A stretch of 64,000 bases of DNA from Deinococcus metalli (GTDB lineage: Bacteria; Deinococcota; Deinococci; Deinococcales; Deinococcaceae). How positions within the stretch are numbered: the first letter of the stretch is position 1; every line of letters starts with the position of its first letter. The stretch lies in assembly GCF_014201805.1 (NCBI RefSeq), contig NZ_JACHFK010000011.1, positions 62,001 through 126,000 of the forward strand. Reading direction: 5' to 3'. This document shows, piece after piece, positions 42,025 to 51,794 of the stretch. A model generated the notes under the pieces. The model was given only the letters and a program-made list of their open reading frames with translations, had not been told where the DNA came from and made no database searches. A program made the translations under genes and the position numbers.

Positions 42025-43166
42025 GCTCGCCTCAGCAGCGCCAGCCCACCGGCGGCGAAGACCACGTTCGCCAGCCACACGCCCACCTCCGGCAGTGCGG
42101 GCACGACGGCCGCAACGGTCAGGCCCACGAAGAACAGCAGGTAGTACGCGACCGCGATGATCAGCGCGATGCCCAGGCTGACGCCCAGCGTCCGTCCGAA
42201 GCGCAGCGCGAAGGGCAGCGCGGCCAGCGCCAGCGCCAGATTCCCGAAGGGCAGGGCGAGCTTGCGGTTCAGGTTCACCCGCGCGGACTGCCGGTCGGCG
42301 GGCGTCGCGGCCGGATCGCGCAGCACCGTCAGCAACTCGGGCCAGCCCTGGGTGTCGGCCCCGATCACGTCGGCGTACTGGGCGAGCGTGCGCTTGCGGC
42401 TCAGGCCGGTGTCCACGTTCAGCGCGTCCGTGGCCTTCTCGGGAATCACCACGTTCGGGAACGCGGCCTGCACGGCCGTACGGAAGGCGGCTGGATCGTT
42501 CTCCGGCACCTTCGACAGCGCGGCGGCGGCGGCGTAGTCCACCGTGAACACGCCGTAGTCCAGCAGGCTCAGGCGGTTGTCCTCAAAGGTGCCGCGCCGC
42601 GCGAAGATCAGCGTGCCGGTGCGCGGAGAGTCCTTCGACCACTTCTCCAGCCGCACGTCCATCAGCTGCCGCGTGGCCGCGTCGTATCCGCCCAGCGAGA
42701 GCGTCAGGTTCCCGCCCAGGTCCACGGTGCGCCCCACGAGCTGCTGGAGCCCCGCGCCCGTCAGGGTGTCCCAGTACAGCGCGCGGGTCTCGACGTTCGC
42801 GCGGGGTGCTGCCCACAGGCTCAGCCACACGCCCAGCAGCGTGACCAGCAGGGCCACCACCGCCACCGGCCGCGCCGCGCGCCCCAGCGAGACGCCGCCG
42901 CCCTGCATGGCGACGAGTTCTCGCTCGGTGTTCAGGCGCCCGAAGGCCACGACGGTCATCAGGACAATGCCCATCGGCAGCACCTTGACCAGCGTGTCCG
43001 GCACCTGCGACGCGATCCAGCGCGCGATCAGCGCCACAGGTACGCCCGAGAGCCACTGGCTGGACACGAAGAAGTACCCGAACGACAGGATCGCCGTGAA
43101 CAGCAGCGTGCCCGCCAGCAGCGGCGGGATCAGCTCGGCCGTGACGTAGCGGGTCAGTCGGGTCAT
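42021..43166 (-). CDS. LptF/LptG-family permease (YjgP/YjgQ)
   Basis: A 381-residue permease: three N-terminal membrane helices (GTLLFTAILSFGYFFVSSQW, VLPMGIVLMTVVAFGRLNTE, VVALLVTLLGVWLSLWAA), a large periplasmic beta-jellyroll region (about 130-290) and three C-terminal helices (FGNLALALAALPFALRFGR onward). The motif GRLNTERELVAMQGGGVSL is typical. In Gram-negatives LptFG extracts LPS with LptB; Deinococcus is not known to make LPS, so another envelope lipid is the likely cargo. It leads the operon with the glycosyltransferase and deacetylase. Confidence 0.9.
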   Translation of the reverse strand: MTRLTRYVTAELIPPLLAGTLLFTAILSFGYFFVSSQWLSGVPVALIARWIASQVPDTLVKVLPMGIVLMTVVAFGRLNTERELVAMQGGGVSLGRAARPVAVVALLVTLLGVWLSLWAAPRANVETRALYWDTLTGAGLQQLVGRTVDLGGNLTLSLGGYDAATRQLMDVRLEKWSKDSPRTGTLIFARRGTFEDNRLSLLDYGVFTVDYAAAAALSKVPENDPAAFRTAVQAAFPNVVIPEKATDALNVDTGLSRKRTLAQYADVIGADTQGWPELLTVLRDPAATPADRQSARVNLNRKLALPFGNLALALAALPFALRFGRTLGVSLGIALIIAVAYYLLFFVGLTVAAVVPALPEVGVWLANVVFAAGGLALLRRA

Positions 43167-43205
43167 GTCGGACGTCCGTGTTTCCAGGGCAGGCCGTGGA
43201 CAGAG

Positions 43206-43280
43206 TGGTGGGCCCGTCTACCGCTCATGTCCGGTAGGTCACCCATAGGCGCTTCGCCCGGGGTCGTCTTCGGCCCACCA
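43206..43280. other. 75-nt element closed by a 9-bp inverted repeat, with internal hairpins
   Basis: TGGTGGGCC (43206-43214) and GGCCCACCA (43272-43280) are exact complements. Inside lie CTACCG (43218-43223)/CGGTAG (43232-43237) and GGCG-CTT-CGCC. This makes a multibranched fold the size of a tRNA, but no T-loop or anticodon arm is present. It fills most of the fabZ-lptF gap and would be in the lptF leader if transcribed from upstream. Confidence 0.5.
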
Positions 43281-43301
43281 TGGTTGCATATCAAGCGCTG
43301 C

Positions 43302-43730
43302 TTAGCCCTTCCCGACGGCGAACAGGATGGTCGCCTCGGCCGCCACCACGCCGTCCACCTCGGCGCGGCACGTGGTCTTGCCCAGGCCGCGGCGCGCGAA
43401 CTCCAGCTTGGCGTGCAGGTGCAGCTGGTCGCCGGGCACCACCTTGCGCTTGAAGCGCGCGCCCTCGATGCCGGCCAGGTAGCCGATCATGCCGGGCTCC
43501 AGCGAGTCGCGCATGCAGAAGAAGCTCGCCTGCGCCAGCGCCTCGATGATCAGCACGCCGGGCATCACGGGTTCCTGCGGAAAGTGGCCGGGAAAGAACG
43601 GCTCGTTGATGCTGACGTTCTTCACGGCGTGCACCACTCCGCCCTCCACGCTCAGCACCCGGTCGACGAGCAGGAACGGAAAGCGGTGCGGCAGGGTCGT
43701 GAGGACGTCCTGAATCATGATCGGGTCCAT
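43302..43730 (-). CDS. fabZ: 3-hydroxyacyl-[acyl-carrier-protein] dehydratase FabZ
   Basis: A 142-residue hot-dog-fold dehydratase of fatty acid elongation. Conserved are [18 protein letters not shown] and [18 protein letters not shown] with catalytic His49, then IIEALAQ with Glu63. The start [10 protein letters not shown] has AAGGAG (43741-43736) 5 nt upstream; 12 earlier in-frame codons lack any signal. It neighbours mreB and the lptF operon on the same strand, an envelope-biogenesis group. Confidence 0.95.
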   Translation of the reverse strand: MDPIMIQDVLTTLPHRFPFLLVDRVLSVEGGVVHAVKNVSINEPFFPGHFPQEPVMPGVLIIEALAQASFFCMRDSLEPGMIGYLAGIEGARFKRKVVPGDQLHLHAKLEFARRGLGKTTCRAEVDGVVAAEATILFAVGKG

Positions 43731-43822
43731 GGAGGCTCCTTGATGGGGGCTGCGGGCTCTGGGCAACGAAAAGAGGAGACGCTGAGGGCGGTCTCCTCTC
43801 TGACCTGGAAACTCACAGTCCC

Positions 43823-44863
43823 TCAGCGGCGCAGGTAGTTGTCGCTGGACACCAGCGAGTCGCCCAGCACGGGGATCATCTCCAGCGCCATGCCGGTGCC
43901 GACCGCGACCGCCTCGACGGCGTTCTCGGCCACGGCCACCGGAATGCCGGTCGTCTGGCGCAGCAGCTCGTCGAAGTTGCGCAGCAGTGAGCCGCCGCCG
44001 GTCATCACGATGCCGCGGTCGATGATGTCGCTCACGAGTTCGGGAGGCGTGATCTCGAGCACACGCTTGACGCCCTCGACGATCTTCGTGACCGGCTCGG
44101 ACAGCGCCTCGACCACGTCGCGGCTGTCCAGACTGATGGTCTTGGGCAGACCGTTCACGAGATCGCGGCCGCGCACCTCGGCGGTCAGGTTCTCGGCGTC
44201 GTCGAGCAGCATGGCCGCGCCGACCTTGACCTTGATCTCCTCGGCGGTGCGCTCACCGATCAGGACGTTGTGCTTGCGCCGCACGTAGCGGATGATGCTC
44301 TCGTCGAACTCGTTGCCGGCCACGCGCATGGATTCCGACACCACGATGCCGCCCAGCGAGATCACGGCGACGTCGGTGCTGCCGCCGCCGATGTCCACGA
44401 CCATCGAGCCGATGGGTTCGGCGATCTTCAGGCCCGCGCCGATCGCGGCGGCGAGCGGTTCCTCGATCAGGAAGGCGCGCTTGGCGTTGGCGTTCAGCGC
44501 GGCCCGCAGCACGGCGCGTTTTTCCACGTCGCTGACATTGCTGGGCACGCCCACCATCAGCTGCGGCTTGAAGCCGAAGAGTCGCCCGGCGCTGCCCTGC
44601 ACCTTCTGCAGGAACATGGTGATCATCTTCTCGGTCAGGCCCTCGTCGGCGATCACGCCGTCCTTGATGGGCCGCACAGCCACGATGCCGCCCGGCGTGC
44701 GCCCGATCATGCGGTACGCCTCCTCGCCCACGGCCTTGACCTGCTTGCTGTCGCGGGCCATGGCGATCACGCTGGGTTCCTGCAGCACCAGGCCGCGGCT
44801 CTTGCTGTAAATCAGGAACGTCGCCGTTCCCAGATCGATTCCGATGTCTTCTGACAGCCTCAC
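43823..44863 (-). CDS. mreB: Rod-shape-determining protein MreB
   Basis: A 346-residue actin-like protein. Phosphate 1 is EDIGIDLGTATFLIYSKSRG, connect 1 region KDGVIADEGLTEKMI, phosphate 2 SMVVDIGGGSTDVAVISLGG, and adenosine loop GIVMTGGGSLLRNF. MreB directs lateral wall synthesis. GTG (44863) is preferred as start because GGAGG ends 6 nt before it; the ATG two codons earlier abuts that same GGAGG. TACGAT (44890-44895) is a likely -10. Confidence 0.94.
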   Translation of the reverse strand: MRLSEDIGIDLGTATFLIYSKSRGLVLQEPSVIAMARDSKQVKAVGEEAYRMIGRTPGGIVAVRPIKDGVIADEGLTEKMITMFLQKVQGSAGRLFGFKPQLMVGVPSNVSDVEKRAVLRAALNANAKRAFLIEEPLAAAIGAGLKIAEPIGSMVVDIGGGSTDVAVISLGGIVVSESMRVAGNEFDESIIRYVRRKHNVLIGERTAEEIKVKVGAAMLLDDAENLTAEVRGRDLVNGLPKTISLDSRDVVEALSEPVTKIVEGVKRVLEITPPELVSDIIDRGIVMTGGGSLLRNFDELLRQTTGIPVAVAENAVEAVAVGTGMALEMIPVLGDSLVSSDNYLRR

Positions 44864-44957
44864 ACTCATCCTCCGGGGCAAACCATCCAATCGTAGCACG
44901 GTGGATGAGGACCGCCTGAACCGATCTTCAGGTGGCGCGGGAGCGCCAAAAGCCGCG

Positions 44958-45212
44958 TCAGGACCGCGGTTTGATGTAGGCGGCGAGCGCCGCGACCAGC
45001 CCGGTCACGCCGGTCAGGATGAGGGCGCGGTCCAGCGGCGCCGCCCGCTCCAGCCCGACCTGCGCCAGGGTGCTGGCGCTCAGGGTGCCGATGGAGCGCA
45101 GCAGCAGCGGCGAGTCGGTGTTCAAGGTCGCGAAGGCCCCCAGCGTCAGGGCGCCCAGCGCCAGCGCCAGAATGGCCAGGGCGACCACAGCCAGCCACGC
45201 GACGATTTTCAA
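44958..45212 (-). CDS. Small membrane protein of unknown function
   Basis: An 84-residue protein with two hydrophobic stretches: MKIVAWLAVVALAILALALG and LILTGVTGLVAALAAYI. The start is a TTG with AAAGGA (45224-45219) 6 nt upstream, preferred over an in-frame ATG further up. TAGAAT (45241-45246) is its -10. It lies just upstream of mreB on the same strand. No family is recognised. Confidence 0.6.
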   Translation of the reverse strand: MKIVAWLAVVALAILALALGALTLGAFATLNTDSPLLLRSIGTLSASTLAQVGLERAAPLDRALILTGVTGLVAALAAYIKPRS

Positions 45213-45240
45213 GGCAGGTCCTTTCTCACGGTACCGGCGC

Positions 45241-45246
45241 ATTCTA
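45241..45246 (-). promoter_or_regulatory. -10 element of the small membrane protein gene
   Basis: TAGAAT on the minus strand; start of transcription near 45234 gives a leader of about 22 nt containing AAAGGA. Confidence 0.5.
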
Positions 45247-45319
45247 GAGGTGAACCCCAGCTCTGCCGTGAAGTAGTTCATACCGCGCGCCCCGGACCGG
45301 AGCTGGCTACACTCGGCGC

Positions 45320-45577
45320 ATGCCGCTGCCCGCCCGCGTCCGCGTGACCCGCCCACCCCTACCGCTGGCCCCGGCGCTGCGCGTGGCCGCCGCCCGCCTG
45401 TGCCCGGGCGCACCGGTGGACGCCCTGGCCGGCGCGGCCCTGGCGATCGCGGGCGGTGCGGTGATCGGGGCGGCGCTGCGCTGGGAGGGCGGCGCGGCGC
45501 AGGCCGTCGAGACCGGGTGGCGGGGCCGGGGCATCGAGGACGCGTTGCAGGACGCCCTGACCGCTGCCGAAACCTAA
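45320..45577 (+). CDS. Small protein of unknown function
   Basis: An 85-residue, Ala/Arg-rich protein (LAGAALAIAGGAVIGAALRW in the middle; DALQDALTAAET at the end). TACACT (45308-45313) ends 6 nt before the ATG, the main support. The C-terminal half faintly resembles the end of an acetyltransferase, too weak to name. It precedes the acyl-CoA dehydrogenase gene by about 20 nt but that gene has its own promoter. Confidence 0.52.
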   Translation: MPLPARVRVTRPPLPLAPALRVAAARLCPGAPVDALAGAALAIAGGAVIGAALRWEGGAAQAVETGWRGRGIEDALQDALTAAET

Positions 45578-45599
45578 CGCCCGTTTGGTACGCTGGGGC

Positions 45600-46775
<1,176 letters not shown>

Positions 46776-46851
46776 TCCCCGCCGGCGGCGCTCCCCACAC
46801 CCGGCGGAGGGACCGTCACGGGCTGGCGGGCTTCGCGCCACAATGACGCCC

Positions 46852-47859
46852 ATGCTCCGGCAATTCCTGTGGCTTCCCGGCGTGTTCCTAGTGCTCGCCG
46901 TGCTCGCCGACCTGATCGTCACGTGCCTCCAGGCCGGCGAGGGCCGCCTGAGCCGCGCCGTCCACCGTCCGCTGTACGCGCTGGTGCAGGTCACCGCGCG
47001 GATCAGCGGCCGGCGCCGCGTGCTGTCGTGGACCACGCCGGTGCTGATCATCGGCACCCTGACCGCGTGGACGCTGCTGGTGTGGATCGGGTGGACGCTG
47101 GTGTTCTGGTCGCAGCCCGGCGCGCTGCTGGGCGCGGACAGCGGCCTGCCCGCCACCCTGTCCGCCACGTTCTACTTCGTCGGGTACACCCTCAGCACCC
47201 TCGGCCTGGGCGAGATCGTCGCGCCGGACCCCGTGTGGCGGATCGTGACGGACGTGGCCGCCATCAGCGGCTTTTTCCTGCTGACCTTCGCTATTACGTT
47301 CGTCGTGCCGATCGCGCAGGCGCGCAGCGACCGCCGCGAACTCGCCCTGCACCTGCACCGTGCGGGGCCGGGTGCCCAGGCGCTGATCCTGCGGGCACAC
47401 ACGGACCACGACCGGGGCCTGCTGAGCCTCACCACGGACCTGCACTTCATCCTCAACCGCATCGACGCCGCGCACATGAACTCGCCGCACCTGCACCGCT
47501 TCCACGACCACGACCGCCAGGACTCGCTGGACATCAGCCTCCCCGCGCTCGGCGAGGCGCTGCTGATCCTCGAGGGCGGCCTGAGAACGGGCGCTCCCCA
47601 GGGCCTGCGCCGCGCCCTCGCGTCCGTGGACAGCCTGACGCGCACCTTCGAGCGCATCCACCACCGGCCGCTGCCGCCCGTGCCCCCGCCACCGGACCTC
47701 CACCCGTTGCGGTCCGCCGGGCTGAACGTCGCCCCTCCGGAGGACTTCCACGCATACCTGCACACCCATGAGGCCCTGCGCCGCCGCCTGCACGCCATGG
47801 CGCAGGCCGGCCAGTGGCGCTGGGAGCAGATCGCCCAGGTGCAGGACGACTTGGAGTAG
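46852..47859 (+). CDS. Ion-channel-like membrane protein (two-helix potassium-channel fold)
   Basis: A 335-residue protein. Hydrophobic segments near residues 8-24 and 60-85 precede a pore-loop-like stretch FYFVGYTLSTLGLGEIVAPD, then ISGFFLLTFAITFVVPIAQ. The pore resembles TxxTxGxG, but the filter reads TLGLGE instead of TVGYGD. The cytoplasmic C-terminal half is His-rich and helical (HLHRFHDHDRQDSLD). CACAAT (46839-46844) ends 7 nt before the chosen ATG; an ATG 9 nt earlier lies inside the -10. Confidence 0.75.
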   Translation: MLRQFLWLPGVFLVLAVLADLIVTCLQAGEGRLSRAVHRPLYALVQVTARISGRRRVLSWTTPVLIIGTLTAWTLLVWIGWTLVFWSQPGALLGADSGLPATLSATFYFVGYTLSTLGLGEIVAPDPVWRIVTDVAAISGFFLLTFAITFVVPIAQARSDRRELALHLHRAGPGAQALILRAHTDHDRGLLSLTTDLHFILNRIDAAHMNSPHLHRFHDHDRQDSLDISLPALGEALLILEGGLRTGAPQGLRRALASVDSLTRTFERIHHRPLPPVPPPPDLHPLRSAGLNVAPPEDFHAYLHTHEALRRRLHAMAQAGQWRWEQIAQVQDDLE

Positions 47860-47930
47860 GGACCCTGACGCTGAACGCGTTCCCAGTCCGGCTCCAGGCG
47901 TGTCCTCATGGCGGGCCGACACACTGGAGC

Positions 47931-48362
47931 ATGAGCGTTCCCGCCCTCCTCGCCGTCGCTGCCCTGGCCGCCCCCTTCACCCTGAACGAAGGCGGCGCAA
48001 ATCGCCCGTGGTCGCTGACCAGCGCTCTAGGCCGCGAGCGCGTGCTGATTGTGCGCAACCCTCCTGCCGCGTACCTGAACGACCTGCGTGCCCAGGACAC
48101 CGCGCTGCAGGTGCGCGACCTGCGCGTGGTCGCCCTGCTTCCGCCCGGCGATCCCCGACTCACTGGCCCCCGCACGCTGATGCTCACCGTGCTCGCCGAT
48201 CCCGGCGGCACCGTCGGTGCCCAGTACGGCCCGGCAGCGCTGATCGGCAAGGACCGTCACATCAAGGCCCGCTATCCCGGTCCGCCCCGCCTGGAGACCG
48301 TGGGCGCCCTGATCGACACCATGCCCATGCGCCAGCAGGAGCGCCGCGAACGCGGCCGCTGA
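47931..48362 (+). CDS. DUF4174-like protein with N-terminal hydrophobic segment
   Basis: A 143-residue protein. The N-terminus (MSVPALLAVAALAAPFTLNE) may be a signal peptide. The rest fits DUF4174: RVLIVRNPPAAYLNDLRAQD, a strand-helix core with VLADPGGTVGAQYG, ALIGKDRHIKARYPGP and the family's ending LIDTMPMRQQERRE. The fold is thioredoxin-like but no active-site Cys is present. CACACT (47920-47925) ends 5 nt before the ATG. It is convergent with the acetyltransferase. Confidence 0.75.
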   Translation: MSVPALLAVAALAAPFTLNEGGANRPWSLTSALGRERVLIVRNPPAAYLNDLRAQDTALQVRDLRVVALLPPGDPRLTGPRTLMLTVLADPGGTVGAQYGPAALIGKDRHIKARYPGPPRLETVGALIDTMPMRQQERRERGR

Positions 48363-48363
48363 C

Positions 48364-48897
48364 CTACCGCACGCGCGTCAGCACCAGCACCCGGTCTGCC
48401 GGGCTGCCCGCCCCGCCCGTCACCGCGAAGCCCACCCGCTCTGCCAGCCGCACGGACGCTCCATTCTCCGGACTGATGATGCAGAAGGTCTGCGCGCCCG
48501 TCACGTGCCCGTCGCGCCAGGCCAGCGCCGCCGAGACCGCCTCGTGCGCGTAACCTTGCCCGTGCGCCCACGGCAGCGTGACCCAGCCCGCCTCCGGCAC
48601 GGCGTCCAGCTCCGGGTGCTCCGCCAGCACGTCGCGCTTGAAGCGGCCCAGCCCGACCTCGCCTACGAAGCGGCCCGATGCCCGGTCCTCCACCACCCAG
48701 TACCCGAAGCCCAGCAGCGCCCAGTGCCCTGGGTGCCGCAGCAGCCGCGTCCACACGTCCTGGCGCGACAGTGCCTTGCCGGTCGTGTACCGCGTGACCA
48801 CCGGGTCCTGCCACAGCGCCACGCAGTCGCTCAGGTCGTCCATCCGGTGCGGGCGCAGGGTCAGGCGAGGAGTGGTGAGGGTCGGGGCGGTAATCAT
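48364..48897 (-). CDS. GNAT-family N-acetyltransferase (RimJ/RimL-like)
   Basis: A 177-residue acetyltransferase: TPRLTLRPHRMDDL, GFGYWVVEDRASGRFVGEVG, VTLPWAHGQGYAHEAVSAAL (acetyl-CoA loop Q/RxxGxG/A as HGQGYA) and ISPENGASVRLAERVGFAV. The target amine is unknown. Its ATG overlaps the stop of the mrr-type gene (ATGA), so it is cotranslated with a restriction gene of different base composition. Confidence 0.9.
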   Translation of the reverse strand: MITAPTLTTPRLTLRPHRMDDLSDCVALWQDPVVTRYTTGKALSRQDVWTRLLRHPGHWALLGFGYWVVEDRASGRFVGEVGLGRFKRDVLAEHPELDAVPEAGWVTLPWAHGQGYAHEAVSAALAWRDGHVTGAQTFCIISPENGASVRLAERVGFAVTGGAGSPADRVLVLTRVR

Positions 48898-49805
48898 AGT
48901 TCGTCAAAGTACTCTAGGTCGACACGGCGAACACGGTAGGTCTCGCGCGTGATGACGCCGACGCTGTAATCAATCATCAGTCTTGCGAGCGTCGCTCCAT
49001 TGATCAGGATGATGTTGCCGATCTGCGCGGCCGTTCTCTGCGCGCCGTCACTGAACGTAGACGTGGTGATGAATACGCCCTTGGACGCCCTGTGGTATGT
49101 CAGGCTGCCTGCAAACGTCCGTATTTCCGGGCTGTGCACAGGGTTCTGCCATTTTTTCGCTTGAATATAGACGCGGTCCAGACCAAGAGGGTCTTGCTTG
49201 ATGACGCCGTCAATCCCGTTGTCTCCACTCTTCCCCAACGCCATGCCGGCGTCACGGACGCTGCCTCCGTATCCCATGGCGACGAGCACGGCGACCACCA
49301 GGCGCTCAAACTGCTGAGGTGACACTCCCTGCACTTGGGCCAGAACATCATTGACGAGTGCGGCATCCAGGGACGCAGAGAGGGTCTCGAGCTGTTCTTC
49401 CGGAGAGAGTGAAGGCGCGGGCGCACTGGGCAGGCTTGACGCCGCAGCGTCTGTCTGTACGCTTCCACCTTGGAACTGCACGAACTCTGGGAAGGCGAAC
49501 AAATCCTTGGTGGAAATAGAGATTGGTTGCTGCGAGATCAGCTCCAGTCCGCGCGGTGTGATGGCAACCATGCCGCGCTGTGGACTGTGCAGTGTTCCGG
49601 CCTTGAGAAGGTAAGTCTTGGCCCACCCGATCCGGTTCATATAGGTGGCCTGACGACCACTCGGCAGCATCTCTGCCAGATCGGATTCGCTGAGCGCGAA
49701 TTGAGTGGCGAGCCGGGCGTAGACGTCGCGCACCTTCCAGGCCTGCCCATCACTCACCGCAACAAGCAGCGGACGCATAAATGCTTGGTAGTCCGGTACA
49801 GGCAC
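48894..49805 (-). CDS. Mrr-type restriction endonuclease
   Basis: A 303-residue protein. Residues 1-95 form a winged-helix Mrr N-terminal domain (ATYMNRIGWAKTYLLKAG, RGMVAITPRGLELI). After a Pro/Ser linker comes the restriction_endonuclease domain: FERLVVAVLVAMGYGGSV, then the catalytic D...QxK set in SGDNGIDGVIKQDPLGLDRV and YIQAKKWQNPV, and GVFITTSTFSDGAQ. Such enzymes often cut methylated foreign DNA. The gene is AT-richer than neighbours (30 of 60 G/C at 49141-49200). It starts at a GTG 5 nt after TAGGCT (49811-49816). Confidence 0.9.
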   Translation of the reverse strand: MPVPDYQAFMRPLLVAVSDGQAWKVRDVYARLATQFALSESDLAEMLPSGRQATYMNRIGWAKTYLLKAGTLHSPQRGMVAITPRGLELISQQPISISTKDLFAFPEFVQFQGGSVQTDAAASSLPSAPAPSLSPEEQLETLSASLDAALVNDVLAQVQGVSPQQFERLVVAVLVAMGYGGSVRDAGMALGKSGDNGIDGVIKQDPLGLDRVYIQAKKWQNPVHSPEIRTFAGSLTYHRASKGVFITTSTFSDGAQRTAAQIGNIILINGATLARLMIDYSVGVITRETYRVRRVDLEYFDEL

Positions 49806-49828
49806 AATTCAGCCTACCGTAGAGCACT

Positions 49829-49857
49829 GGGCCGCCCACCCGAAGGTGCGGCGGCCC
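49829..49857 (-). terminator. Hairpin terminator of ilvD
   Basis: GGGCCGCCCACC (49829-49840), loop CGAA, and GGTGCGGCGGCCC (49845-49857) with one bulged base. It lies 38 nt beyond the ilvD stop and 13 nt from the mrr-type promoter. Confidence 0.7.
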
Positions 49858-49894
49858 GGCGTTGTCCTGTCCCGCTGACGGTCTTCCCAGCGTC

Positions 49895-51586
<1,692 letters not shown>

Positions 51587-51691
51587 GGCTCAGGCTACTC
51601 CCGGCGGCTCGGGTGGTCGGCCCGACGGTCTAATCGCCCTTCGCCCGCGGAACTGGCGGCGGCATTGCTGGTCACGACCGGGGGCCGAACG

Positions 51692-51716
51692 GCGACTGAC
51701 TTTCGAGTCAGATCGC
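51692..51716. other. Stable UUCG-type hairpin in the ilvD/DUF4388 intergenic region
   Basis: GCGACTGACT, loop TTCG, AGTCAG, one bulged A, TCGC: ten pairs capped by a UUCG tetraloop. It lies 95 nt upstream of the ilvD promoter and 66 nt before the next gene's -10, so it is in neither expected transcript. It could be an operator or part of a small RNA. Confidence 0.4.
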
Positions 51717-51794
51717 GTGCCAGACGTGAAAAATCTCGATTTGAGGACGCTTATCGTAAGAGCGGCGAGATGAGGGGCTGATTAAGGTAACGCT

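Noticed and set aside
43206..43280. Possible tRNA gene (75 nt, ends in CCA)
   Set aside because: The acceptor-like stem is 9 bp, and no anticodon arm, G18-G19 or TTCGA-type T-loop is present. The CCA appears on both strands because the ends are an inverted repeat.
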